From an uncultured bacterium (GTDB taxonomy: Bacteria; Bacillota; Clostridia; Lachnospirales; Lachnospiraceae), in the NCBI GenBank assembly GCA_947243845.1, contig CAMXIF010000008.1, forward strand, positions 60,586 to 124,585: DNA of 64,000 bases, in the 5' to 3' direction. Below the pieces are notes generated by a model that was not told the DNA's origin, ran no database searches, and saw only the letters and a program-made list of their open reading frames with translations. The position numbers were made by a program, and so were the translations under genes. Positions within the stretch are counted from its first letter, which is position 1, and the number at the start of each line of letters is the position of its first letter. Below are positions 17,856 through 26,744 of this stretch, piece by piece.

Positions 17856-17951
17856 ACTTTAAGTTATTGAGACAGCATGCAAAGGGAAACGGAACGAGGG
17901 CATACAGAACGTAGCGCTTCCCAGTATTTATTACATAAGGAGGACATATCG

Positions 17952-18095
17952 ATGAAGCATATTAAAACATTATCTACCAGAGATTTGAAGGAATCTATGA
18001 AGAAAGGCGGCTGTGGCGAGTGCCAGACTTCCTGCCAGTCAGCTTGTAAGACTTCCTGCACAGTGGGCAACCAGAGTTGTGAGAAGGCAAGATAG
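17952..18095 (+). CDS. scfA: SCIFF ribosomal peptide precursor (six cysteines in forty-five)
   Basis: The 47-residue peptide MKHIKTLSTRDLKESMKKGG... has the conserved leader and six Cys at positions 21, 24, 28, 32, 36 and 43, with Thr at 37, exactly the SCIFF plan. In the characterised Clostridium thermocellum pair (CteA/CteB) the radical SAM enzyme joins Cys32 to Thr37 by a thioether; both residues have the same numbers here. AAGGAGG ends 9 bases before ATG. The gene is followed by a strong hairpin and the maturase. The mature product and its role are still unknown in the field. Confidence 0.96.
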   Translation: MKHIKTLSTRDLKESMKKGGCGECQTSCQSACKTSCTVGNQSCEKAR

Positions 18096-18129
18096 GAATC
18101 CTTTATCAGTAGTTCAAATGAGAGGAAAT

Positions 18130-18156
18130 ATAAGCAGCGAGTGTATCGCTGCTTAT
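18130..18156 (+). terminator. Strong hairpin between SCIFF and its maturase (partial terminator?)
   Basis: ATAAGCAGCGA (18130-18140) and TCGCTGCTTAT (18146-18156) form a perfect 11-bp stem with a 5-base loop. Only a broken T-run follows (TATGCGTTTTCATTT), so it may be a leaky terminator or a 3' stabiliser that gives much more scfA than scfB message. Confidence 0.7.
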
Positions 18157-18231
18157 TATGCGTTTTCATTTAGTTTTGGCTTTTACTGCTAAGATGGTGC
18201 AGACAAGGATAGAACAGATAGGAGAAAAAAA

Positions 18232-19623
18232 GTGATACATCGGTATATAAATAACGGATATCATATTGTACTGGATGTCAACAGCGGCTCTGTTCATGTG
18301 GTGGACGAACTTGCTTACGATGTGATTCCGATTGTGGAAAAACTCCTGGCACAGAAGGTGGAAGGGAAAGAACAGATTGTGGAAGCGGCGGCCCAACAGC
18401 TTTCCAGGAAGTATTCCGAAGTGGAGGAGACCGTGGAAGAGATCTTTTCTTTAAAGGAAGAAGGAGTGCTCTTTACGGAGGATATTTATGAGAAGTATAT
18501 TGACAGTTTTAAGAACCGGGAGACTGTGGTAAAGGCGCTTTGTCTGCACATAGCCCATGATTGCAACCTGGCCTGTAAGTACTGCTTCGCCGGGGAAGGG
18601 GAGTATCATGGACATAGGGCGCTTATGAGCCTGGATGTGGGAAAGAAGGCATTGGATTTCCTGGTACAAAATTCAGGAAACCGGGTAAATCTGGAAGTGG
18701 ACTTTTTTGGCGGGGAACCGTTAATGAACTGGCAAGTGGTAAAGGACCTGGTGGCTTACGGCAGGTCTTTGGAGGAACCGCATCATAAGAAGTTCCGGTT
18801 TACGCTGACTACCAATGGCGTGCTGTTGGATGATGAGGTGTTGGCCTTTGCCAACAAGGAGATGTCCAATGTGGTCTTGAGCATAGACGGCCGCAAGGAG
18901 ATACATGATCTGATGCGGCCGCACAGGGGCGGTCAGGGCAGCTATGATGAAGTGGTGCCGAAATATAAAAAGGTGGCGGAATCCAGAAAGCAGATGGATT
19001 ACTATGTGAGAGGCACTTTTACCAGAAACAATCTGGATTTTGCAGAGGATGTGAAACATCTGGCGGATGAGGGATTTGAGCAGATTTCGGTGGAGCCCGT
19101 GGTGGCACGTCCGGAGGAAGCATATGCACTGCGTATGGAAGATGTGCCGGCCATCCTGAGAGAGTATGATGAACTGGCTTTGGAATATATTCGCAGAAAA
19201 AAAGCAGGAAAAGGTTTTAATTTCTTTCATTTTATGATAAATTTAGAAGGTGGTCCCTGTGTGGCAAAGCGATTGTCAGGCTGCGGATCGGGCACGGAAT
19301 ATCTGGCGGTGACGCCCTGGGGGGATTTGTATCCCTGTCATCAGTTTGTTGGGCAGGAGGAATTTCTCATGGGAAATGTGGAAGAAGGAATTGTTCGCAC
19401 GGATATCCGGGATAAATTTAAGGCATGTAATGTCTATGCGAAAGACCAGTGCAGAGACTGTTTTGCCAAGTTTTATTGCAGCGGGGGATGTGCCGCTAAT
19501 GCTTATAACAACAGTGGTGATATTAACGGGAGCTATGAACTTGGCTGTGAATTGCAGAGGAAGCGTGTAGAGTGCGCGATCATGATAAAAGCGGCGCTGG
19601 CCGATGAGGAAAAGGAGAGTTGA
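18232..19623 (+). CDS. scfB: SCIFF radical SAM maturase
   Basis: The 463-residue enzyme has three parts. Residues 1-95 resemble the PqqD-like peptide recognition domain (VHVVDELAYDV). The radical SAM core follows, with C111, C115 and C118 in CNLACKYC and the FFGGEP motif near 158. A SPASM domain with many Cys (351, 369, 399, 407, 410, 416, 420, 439) holds auxiliary 4Fe-4S clusters. It installs the thioether bridge in the SCIFF peptide. The start is GTG at 18232, 7-8 bases after AGGAG. Its stop codon overlaps the secDF start by one base, so translation is coupled to the Sec gene. Confidence 0.96.
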   Translation: MIHRYINNGYHIVLDVNSGSVHVVDELAYDVIPIVEKLLAQKVEGKEQIVEAAAQQLSRKYSEVEETVEEIFSLKEEGVLFTEDIYEKYIDSFKNRETVVKALCLHIAHDCNLACKYCFAGEGEYHGHRALMSLDVGKKALDFLVQNSGNRVNLEVDFFGGEPLMNWQVVKDLVAYGRSLEEPHHKKFRFTLTTNGVLLDDEVLAFANKEMSNVVLSIDGRKEIHDLMRPHRGGQGSYDEVVPKYKKVAESRKQMDYYVRGTFTRNNLDFAEDVKHLADEGFEQISVEPVVARPEEAYALRMEDVPAILREYDELALEYIRRKKAGKGFNFFHFMINLEGGPCVAKRLSGCGSGTEYLAVTPWGDLYPCHQFVGQEEFLMGNVEEGIVRTDIRDKFKACNVYAKDQCRDCFAKFYCSGGCAANAYNNSGDINGSYELGCELQRKRVECAIMIKAALADEEKES

Positions 19624-21896
19624 TGATGAAAAAGAGCAGAGCGGTTGTTGGTCTGATCGTCTATGTCCTGATACTGGGATTGCTTGGCTATACGGCGATC
19701 TTTGGTGTCGGTGCGGACAAGTCAGGCTCGGCAGGAAGCATTAAACTGGGACTGGATCTGGCAGGTGGTGTCAGCATCACCTATCAGGTGGTGGGCGATG
19801 AGGAACCTAACTCCGAGGACATGAGTGATACCATCTATAAGCTGCAGCAGCGTGTGGATGGCTACAGTACAGAGGCACAGGTATATCAGGAAGGCAAAGA
19901 CCGGATTAACATCGAGATTCCGGGCGTCTCCGATGCCAATGCTATTCTGGAAGAACTGGGTAAACCGGGAAGCCTGTACTTTATTGCACAGACAGGCAGT
20001 GATGGCAGTAACAACTATGATCTGATTGGTTATGGTATTGATGCGCAGGGAAATCTGGCGCCTCAGTATCAGTTGAATAAGACCATGGATGAACTGATGG
20101 CCGATGGTTCCATCGTATTAGATGGTACGAAGGTGGAAGATGCACAGGCCAAGGCACAGCAGGATTCCATGGGAAATCTGGAAAATGTGGTGGCGCTTTC
20201 CTTTAATGCAGATGGCAGGGATGCTTTCGCGGCGGCAACGAAGAAAGCCTATGAGAGTGGAGAGACGATTGCCATTTATTATGACGGAGAGTTTGTAAGT
20301 GTACCAAATGTACAGGCCGTGATCACAGACGGTAACGCGGTCATCACCGGACAGCAGTCTGTGGAGGAGGCGCAGCAGCTTGCTTCCACGATTCGTATCG
20401 GTGGTCTGAAACTGGAGTTGGAAGAACTTCGATCCAATGTGGTAGGCGCGCAGCTTGGTTCGGCGGCGATTGAGACCAGCCTGAAAGCGGCAGCGGTGGG
20501 ATTTGCACTGGTGGTCATTTTCATGATTGCAGTGTATTATATTTCCGGTCTGGCGGCTTCCCTGGCGTTGTGCTTATATACGGAACTGTTGGTCATTTTA
20601 CTGTATGCTTTTGAGGCAACACTGACATTGCCTGGTATTGCGGGTATCATCCTTTCCGTTGGTATGGCGGTGGATGCAAACGTGATCATCTTTGCGCGTA
20701 TCAGAGAGGAACTGGCCACTGGCAAGACCGTGCAGTCTTCCATTAAGATTGGTTTCCAGAAAGCGCTGTCTGCGATTCTGGATGGTAATATCACCACATT
20801 GATTGCGGCCCTGGTGCTCTACTTTATGGGAAGCGGCACTATCAAGGGATTTTCCATCACCCTGATGCTGGGTATTTTCTTATCCATGTTCACGGCGCTT
20901 TTTGTTACCAGATTTCTGGTTAACATCTTCTTTGCGCTGGGTGTACAGAGTGAGAAGGCATACGGGGTGGCAAAGGAGAAGAAACCTATTAATTTCCTCT
21001 CCAAGCGTTTTGTTTTCTTTGGTATTTCTGTGGCGGTGATTTTGATTGGCTTTATCGTTATGGGTGTGAACAGTTCCCAGATTGGTATGCCCCTCAATTA
21101 CAGCCTTGACTTTGTAGGCGGTACTTCCACTACCATGACATTGAATCAGGATATGAGCATTGAGGATATTGATGCCCAGATCGTTCCGCATGTGGAAGAT
21201 ATCACAGGAGATGGTAATGTACAGACCACAAAGGTGGCCGGTTCCAACCAGATCATCATTAAGACCAGAACCCTGAATGTAGAGGAACGGCAGCAGTTTG
21301 CCGATCTGATGGCCAATAATTTCGGCGTGGACAAGAGCAGCATTACGGCGGAGACCATCAGTGCCACCATCAGTTCTGAGATGCAGACGGATGCAGTGAA
21401 AGCAGTCCTGTTATCTACGGTGTTGATGCTTCTGTATATCTGGTTCCGGTTTAAAGATATCCGCTTTGGTGCAAGTTCCGTGATCGCTTTGGTGCATGAT
21501 GTATTGGTGGTGCTTGCTTTCTATGCGGTGGTACGGATTTCCGTGGGCAATACTTTTATCGCCTGTATGCTGACCATTGTGGGTTATTCCATCAATGCAA
21601 CCATCGTTATCTTTGATCGTATCCGTGAGAATCTGCGGGAGATGGGCAGGAGGGAAGACTTGCAGAATCTGGTCAATAAGAGTATTACACAGACATTGTC
21701 CAGAAGTATTTTCACTTCCCTGACGACATTCTTTATGGTGGCGGCTCTTGAAGTGTTCGGTGTGTCGTCCATCAGAGAGTTTGCACTACCGCTGATGGCG
21801 GGTATTATCTGTGGTACGTATTCTTCCATCTGCCTCACAGGAGCCATGTGGTATGTTTTCCGTACAAAGCTGGTGCAGAAGGTGGAAAAGAAATAA
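19623..21896 (+). CDS. secDF: Fused protein translocase subunit SecDF
   Basis: SecD (about 1-430) and SecF (about 440-757) are joined in one chain with about 12 membrane segments. Typical landmarks are LGLDLAGGVSITYQV near residue 40, the P1 head domain, GMAVDANVIIFARIREEL in the SecD TM4 region, LDFVGGTSTTM at the start of SecF and GYSINATIVIFDRIRENL in its TM4. It uses proton or sodium flow to pull preproteins out of SecYEG. The start is the ATG that overlaps the scfB stop (TGATG) with GGAG 5 bases upstream; a second ATG follows directly. Cotranslation with the SCIFF maturase suggests that export and SCIFF maturation are connected. Confidence 0.96.
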   Translation: MMKKSRAVVGLIVYVLILGLLGYTAIFGVGADKSGSAGSIKLGLDLAGGVSITYQVVGDEEPNSEDMSDTIYKLQQRVDGYSTEAQVYQEGKDRINIEIPGVSDANAILEELGKPGSLYFIAQTGSDGSNNYDLIGYGIDAQGNLAPQYQLNKTMDELMADGSIVLDGTKVEDAQAKAQQDSMGNLENVVALSFNADGRDAFAAATKKAYESGETIAIYYDGEFVSVPNVQAVITDGNAVITGQQSVEEAQQLASTIRIGGLKLELEELRSNVVGAQLGSAAIETSLKAAAVGFALVVIFMIAVYYISGLAASLALCLYTELLVILLYAFEATLTLPGIAGIILSVGMAVDANVIIFARIREELATGKTVQSSIKIGFQKALSAILDGNITTLIAALVLYFMGSGTIKGFSITLMLGIFLSMFTALFVTRFLVNIFFALGVQSEKAYGVAKEKKPINFLSKRFVFFGISVAVILIGFIVMGVNSSQIGMPLNYSLDFVGGTSTTMTLNQDMSIEDIDAQIVPHVEDITGDGNVQTTKVAGSNQIIIKTRTLNVEERQQFADLMANNFGVDKSSITAETISATISSEMQTDAVKAVLLSTVLMLLYIWFRFKDIRFGASSVIALVHDVLVVLAFYAVVRISVGNTFIACMLTIVGYSINATIVIFDRIRENLREMGRREDLQNLVNKSITQTLSRSIFTSLTTFFMVAALEVFGVSSIREFALPLMAGIICGTYSSICLTGAMWYVFRTKLVQKVEKK

Positions 21897-21931
21897 TAGA
21901 GAAACGTTGCTAGAGTAATAGATAAAAGAGG

Positions 21932-21980
21932 GACGTCCTATCATGGTGAGAGCCGTGGCAGGGCGTCTGTTTTGTTGTTC
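21932..21980 (+). terminator. Terminator of the SCIFF-secDF operon
   Basis: GACGTCCT (21932-21939) pairs with AGGGCGTC (21960-21967) with one G-U pair, followed by TGTTTTGTTGTT. In the rest of the 301-base gap to recJ I see no gene or structured element. Confidence 0.75.
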
Positions 21981-22197
21981 AGGATGTCAATGATAAATGA
22001 AGATAGCAAATTTTATGTCAGCGTCTTTGATACCCTGAGCATTGTGTGTAAGTCCTTTACTTAATTGAAGCTGCTATGTGAATTATGCAAAGTTACTGTT
22101 GGTATCTGAAAATGCCATATGAAGTACTATAAATTACCCTTTAAAAATGTTACAATATCTATGGTTATAATTCGTAACGATAGTTTTGAGGTGTTAT

Positions 22198-23994
22198 ATG
22201 AGTAAATGGATGGTGTCTGCCAAGAAGGCGGATTTTCAGGAGATAGCAGGAAAATTCCAAATCGATCCGGTGATTGCCAGGATTATTCGCAACAGGGATA
22301 TTATCGGGGAAGAACAGATAGAAAAGTTTCTCCATGGTACGCTTGAGGATCTGCATGATCCGGCAACGTTAAAAGATGCTGACCGGGCAGTAGATATCCT
22401 GTGTGAAAAGACGCTGGCCCAAAGCCCTATTCGGGTAATCGGGGATTATGATATTGACGGTGTGTGTTCCACCTATATTTTAGTTACTTGTCTGGAACAG
22501 GGCGGAGCCATCGTGGATGCGGTGATACCGCATAGGATTCAGGACGGATACGGACTGAATGATAAGTTGATCGAGGGGACCCATGAAGCGGGGATTGACA
22601 CTGTGCTTACCTGTGATAATGGAATCGCAGCCGCCGGGCAGATTGCCCTTGCCAGGGAACTTGGGATGACGGTGGTGGTGACGGATCATCATGAGGTGCC
22701 GTATGATGTGGGAGAGGACGGCAGCAGGACAGAGCGGCCGCCGGCGGCAGATGCGGTGGTGGATCCCAGGCAGAGCGATTGTTCCTATCCATATAAGGGA
22801 ATCTGCGGTGCAGTGGTGGCCTATAAGTTGATGCAGCTTTATCTGGAAAGGATGACGATACTTTCGCCGGACAGGTTCCCGGCAGGTAAAGTGCAGGAGA
22901 TGATGCGGGAAATGCTGGCCTTTGCAGCTTTTGCCACGGTGGGGGATGTAATGGAACTGACAGATGAGAACCGGATCATTGTCAAGTATGGTCTGCGGCA
23001 GATTGAGCAATCCGGCAATTATGGGCTCCGGGCTTTGACAGTGGTGAACGGTCTGCAGGATAAGAGGCTTTCGGTGTATCATATCGGATTTGTTCTGGGC
23101 CCCTGTCTCAATGCCACGGGCCGTCTGGATACAGCCAGTCGGGCGCTTTCCATGTTCCGAACGAAAGACAGAGCGGAAGCGGTCGCCATAGCAGGGGAAC
23201 TGAAAGAGTTAAATGACAGCAGAAAGAGTATGACGCTGCAGGGGATAGACCAGGCAGTGGAGCTCATAGAAAATACGAAGCTGAAGAAGGATAAGGTATT
23301 GGTACTTTATCTGCCGGATTGTCATGAGAGTCTGGCGGGAATCATTGCCGGGCGCATCAGGGAACGTTATCATAAACCGGCTTTCGTCCTCACGAAAACC
23401 CAGGAGGGTGTGAAGGGATCGGGGCGTTCCATTGATGCCTACCACATGTATGACAAGATGAGTGAATGTAAAGAGCTATATACCAAGTATGGCGGCCACA
23501 AGCTGGCGGCGGGTGTGTCCATGCCGGAGGAGAATGTGGAGGCGTTTGGCAGATACCTGAATGAGCATTGCGGTCTGTCGGAAGAAGATTTTGTGGAGAC
23601 GATACATATTGACGTGCCTATGCCCATGTCTTATGTAACAACAGATTTTGTCAGACAGCTTGCAGTGCTAGAACCCTTTGGCAACGGAAATCCCAAACCT
23701 GTCTTTGCGCAGAAAAAGGTGAAGATACTAAGAGGGAGCATCTTAGGTAAGAATAAGAATGTTGGGAAATACCGTGTGGAAGACGAAAACGCCGGACGGT
23801 ATGATATGATGTATTTTGGGGATTTGGAAAGCTGGCATGCTTTTTTGGAAGAACATTTCGGGGTGCAGGAAGTTGACAGATTGTATGGAGCAGGCAGCAA
23901 TGTAATCTGCATCAGCATTGTGTACTATCCGGACATCAATGTGTACAGAGGACAGGAAACAGTACAGATGATCATGCAGGATTATTCCTGTTAG
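22198..23994 (+). CDS. recJ: Single-stranded-DNA-specific 5'-3' exonuclease RecJ
   Basis: RecJ works in recombinational and mismatch repair with a RecQ-type helicase. The DHH-family motifs are present: VIGDYDIDGVCSTYI (motif I, about residues 80-94), CDNGIAA, VVTDHHEVP (motif III), and the DHHA1 part with GVKGSGRSID and KYGGHKLAAGVSMP. A C-terminal OB-fold completes the core. The start at 22198 was preferred because TGAGGTG lies just upstream; a TTG 12 bases earlier is possible. At 598 residues it is slightly longer than E. coli RecJ. Confidence 0.95.
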   Translation: MSKWMVSAKKADFQEIAGKFQIDPVIARIIRNRDIIGEEQIEKFLHGTLEDLHDPATLKDADRAVDILCEKTLAQSPIRVIGDYDIDGVCSTYILVTCLEQGGAIVDAVIPHRIQDGYGLNDKLIEGTHEAGIDTVLTCDNGIAAAGQIALARELGMTVVVTDHHEVPYDVGEDGSRTERPPAADAVVDPRQSDCSYPYKGICGAVVAYKLMQLYLERMTILSPDRFPAGKVQEMMREMLAFAAFATVGDVMELTDENRIIVKYGLRQIEQSGNYGLRALTVVNGLQDKRLSVYHIGFVLGPCLNATGRLDTASRALSMFRTKDRAEAVAIAGELKELNDSRKSMTLQGIDQAVELIENTKLKKDKVLVLYLPDCHESLAGIIAGRIRERYHKPAFVLTKTQEGVKGSGRSIDAYHMYDKMSECKELYTKYGGHKLAAGVSMPEENVEAFGRYLNEHCGLSEEDFVETIHIDVPMPMSYVTTDFVRQLAVLEPFGNGNPKPVFAQKKVKILRGSILGKNKNVGKYRVEDENAGRYDMMYFGDLESWHAFLEEHFGVQEVDRLYGAGSNVICISIVYYPDINVYRGQETVQMIMQDYSC

Positions 23995-24033
23995 GGTTAA
24001 GACGGCATCCTGCCGCCAGAAATGGGGTAGAAT

Positions 24034-24972
24034 ATGGATAAAATACTGACAGTAACACTGAATCCGGCTGTGGATAAGACTTATACCACACAGAGGCTGG
24101 CTGCAGGACAGGTGAATAGGATGCGCACAGCGCAGAACATAGCAGGTGGTAAAGGCGTCAATGTGACGAAAATACTCAGACAGTATGGTTGTGAAGTAGT
24201 GGCTGCCGGTTTTTTGGGCGGTTATACGGGCCGTTTTATTGAGGAGGAACTGAAACGCCGGGGTGCTGCATGTCAATTTGTGCAGATAGGCGGGGAGACC
24301 CGCTGTAATATGAATATACTGGCGGATGATGGTTATGTGACGGAGATTCTTGAACCGGGACCGCAGGTTTCGAAACAGGAACAGGAACTCTTTTTGGAGC
24401 AGTATGAGGCGTTGCTTGCCGGGTGCAGACTGGCTGCCATATCCGGTTCTGCGGCTGAGGGCATTGGAGATGATATCTATCAAAGGCTTATTATCATGGC
24501 AAGAGAACAGGGGGTGCCGGTGTATCTGGATTCCAGCGGGGAGAGTATGCGGAAAGGACTGTTGGCAAAGCCGTATTTTATCAAGCCGAACTGGAAGGAA
24601 CTGGAGTATCTGGCGGGCCATAAGATAGCAGACCGGGAAGGAATCATTGAGGAGGCGCAGCGCTTGCATCGGGAAGGCATTGCCAAGGTGGTGGTGTCCA
24701 TGGGCAGCAAGGGACTTCTCAGCGTGACTGACAGGGGCGTGCTGTATGCCAGGGCAGAGGGCGTCCGGGCGGTCAATACGGTGGGAAGCGGTGACAGTGT
24801 GGTGGCTTCCTATGCTATGTCCGCTGTGTTCGGGGAGTCGGATGAGAAGGCGATTCTGCGTGCCTGTGCGATTTCTGCGGCTAATGTAACGACATTGGAG
24901 AGCGCCTGTATTCCGATGGAAACCGCGGAGTCTCTGATGAATAAGATGGTAGTGGAAAAGATTGCCGGGTAA
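24034..24972 (+). CDS. fruK: PfkB-family hexose-phosphate kinase, probably 1-phosphofructokinase
   Basis: The 312-residue protein begins ILTVTLNPAVDKTY and has NIAGGKGVNVTKILRQYG (PfkB signature 1, about 36-53) and NTVGSGDSVVASYAM (signature 2, catalytic Asp in GSGD near 251). This matches FruK/LacC enzymes, which phosphorylate fructose 1-phosphate or tagatose 6-phosphate with ATP. No fruR or PTS gene is adjacent, so the substrate is inferred from family likeness. A strong terminator follows at once, so the gene ends its transcript. Confidence 0.85.
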   Translation: MDKILTVTLNPAVDKTYTTQRLAAGQVNRMRTAQNIAGGKGVNVTKILRQYGCEVVAAGFLGGYTGRFIEEELKRRGAACQFVQIGGETRCNMNILADDGYVTEILEPGPQVSKQEQELFLEQYEALLAGCRLAAISGSAAEGIGDDIYQRLIIMAREQGVPVYLDSSGESMRKGLLAKPYFIKPNWKELEYLAGHKIADREGIIEEAQRLHREGIAKVVVSMGSKGLLSVTDRGVLYARAEGVRAVNTVGSGDSVVASYAMSAVFGESDEKAILRACAISAANVTTLESACIPMETAESLMNKMVVEKIAG

Positions 24973-24977
24973 ACGAG

Positions 24978-25006
24978 AAAGCCTGGGAAAATCCCAGGCT
25001 TTTTCG
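24978..25006 (+). terminator. Strong intrinsic terminator after fruK
   Basis: AAAGCCTGGGA and TCCCAGGCTTT form an 11-bp perfect stem with a 3-base loop (AAA), running directly into a T-run. It closes the recJ-fruK side before murE. Confidence 0.95.
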
Positions 25007-25209
25007 TAGTTTTCTTATGAGGGGGAGATAGTGAATTCCTCAACTATCTTGATTCTTATCATAAGCGGTAATTGTGTCCAAAATGTGTTTAGATTGTTAT
25101 AAAAGAATAAAAAAACATTAAGAAACCTTAAAGAGAAAATAAAAGAAAATATAAAAGAAAAAATCTTATTACAAAAAAGGGCGACATACGCGGGAAATGT
25201 CCGCACAAG

Positions 25210-25238
25210 TTGAAAAGATAAGGTTTTCGTGCTATCTT
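25210..25238 (+). promoter_or_regulatory. Putative promoter of murE-priA
   Basis: TTGAAA (25210-25215), a 17-base spacer and TATCTT (25233-25238) precede the murE start codon by about 30 bases. The AT-rich stretch 25005-25200 upstream shows no gene. Confidence 0.55.
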
Positions 25239-25268
25239 AGTAAGAGGATTTGGTAAAGGAGAGAATAT

Positions 25269-26744
25269 ATGGCAGTATTGAGCAAATTACTGGAAAAGAT
25301 CAGTTATGAGTGTATGCAAGGCACTCTGGACAGAGAGATTACCGATATCATATATGATTCCCGAAAGGTGGTGCCGGGCAGTATATTTGTCTGTATCCCG
25401 GGGGCAAAGGCAGACGGACATATCTATGCGGGGGATGCGGTGAAAGCAGGCGCTGCTGCGCTCTTAGTGGAACGGGAGGTAGAACTTCCTGACGGGGCGG
25501 ATGTGACAGTGATCAGGGTGGAAGATACCCACTATGCCATGGCTTTTCTTTCCGCTGCCTATTTTGCATATCCGGCAGAAGAAATGCAGATTATCGGAAT
25601 AACTGGCACGAAGGGTAAGACCACCACAACGTATCTGGTTAAATCCATTCTGGAACAGGCGGGCAGGCGTGTGGGGCTGATCGGTACCATAGAGACCATT
25701 ATCGGGGATACGCATATCCATGCGGAGAACACCACGCCGCAGTCTTATCTGATTCAGAAATATTTCAGACAGATGGCGGATGCGGGCTGTGATACGGTGG
25801 TGATGGAAGTGTCTTCCCAAGGGCTTATGCTGCACAGGACACAGGGATTTATCTTTGACTTTGGTATTTTTACAAATCTGGAGCCGGATCATATCGGTGA
25901 AAATGAGCATAAGGATTTTGAGGATTACATGCGGTGTAAAGGGCTGCTGTTCAAACAGTGCAGGATAGGGATTGTCAATCATGATGATACACACTGGGAA
26001 GCGGTCACAAAAGGGTGTACCTGTGAGTTGGAAACCTATGGGATTGATACGCAGGCAGATCTTCGGGCGGAAAATATTGAGTTTTTGAATGAGGCCGGAA
26101 CGCTGGGAATGCGGTTTCAGGTGAAAGGGCTGCTGGATTTTCCGGTGGAGATTACTTCTCCGGGTAAGTTTAATGTTTATAATGCACTCACAGCCATTGC
26201 TATCTGCCGGCATTTCGGGGTACAGGTGGAGAATATCAGGGCGGCATTTCTCGCGGCCAAGGTAAAGGGCAGGACAGAGATGGTCAAGGTGTCGGATGAC
26301 TTTACATTGATGATTGATTATGCTCATAATGCCATGGCATTAAAGAGTCTTCTGACAACGATGCGGGCCTATCATCCGCACCGTTTGGTCTGTCTGTTTG
26401 GGTGTGGCGGTAATCGGGCGAAATCCAGACGGTATGAGATGGGGGAAGTCAGCGGCAGTATGGCTGATTTAACGATTATTACCTCCGATAATCCGCGCTG
26501 TGAAGAGCCTCAGGATATCATCGATGACATTAAGATCGGGATTGGAAAGACAGCGGGAAAATATGTGGAGATCTGTGACAGAAAAGAGGCCATCGCCTAT
26601 GCGATAGACCACGGCGAGCCGGGGGATATCATTGTACTGGCCGGCAAAGGACATGAAGATTATCAGGAGATTAACGGGGTGAAATATCCCATGGATGAGA
26701 GAGTGCTGATTCAGGAGATTCTGGAGGAACGCCGGAAAGGCTGA
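25269..26744 (+). CDS. murE: UDP-N-acetylmuramoyl-tripeptide synthetase (meso-DAP-adding type)
   Basis: MurE adds the third amino acid to UDP-MurNAc-L-Ala-D-Glu in peptidoglycan synthesis. The ATP loop GTKGKTTTT starts at G113, and the Mur ligase central and C-terminal domains are complete over 491 residues. The DNPR motif (D407-R410, followed by CEEP) is the signature of ligases that take meso-diaminopimelate, not lysine, so the wall is probably of the DAP type. GGAGAGAATAT precedes ATG. It stands outside the division cluster found at 50643-63803 and overlaps priA by one base. Confidence 0.95.
   Translation: MAVLSKLLEKISYECMQGTLDREITDIIYDSRKVVPGSIFVCIPGAKADGHIYAGDAVKAGAAALLVEREVELPDGADVTVIRVEDTHYAMAFLSAAYFAYPAEEMQIIGITGTKGKTTTTYLVKSILEQAGRRVGLIGTIETIIGDTHIHAENTTPQSYLIQKYFRQMADAGCDTVVMEVSSQGLMLHRTQGFIFDFGIFTNLEPDHIGENEHKDFEDYMRCKGLLFKQCRIGIVNHDDTHWEAVTKGCTCELETYGIDTQADLRAENIEFLNEAGTLGMRFQVKGLLDFPVEITSPGKFNVYNALTAIAICRHFGVQVENIRAAFLAAKVKGRTEMVKVSDDFTLMIDYAHNAMALKSLLTTMRAYHPHRLVCLFGCGGNRAKSRRYEMGEVSGSMADLTIITSDNPRCEEPQDIIDDIKIGIGKTAGKYVEICDRKEAIAYAIDHGEPGDIIVLAGKGHEDYQEINGVKYPMDERVLIQEILEERRKG

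Noticed and set aside
17864..18169. Minus-strand ORF of 101 residues over the SCIFF gene
   Set aside because: It is antisense to the well-supported SCIFF gene and includes its hairpin.
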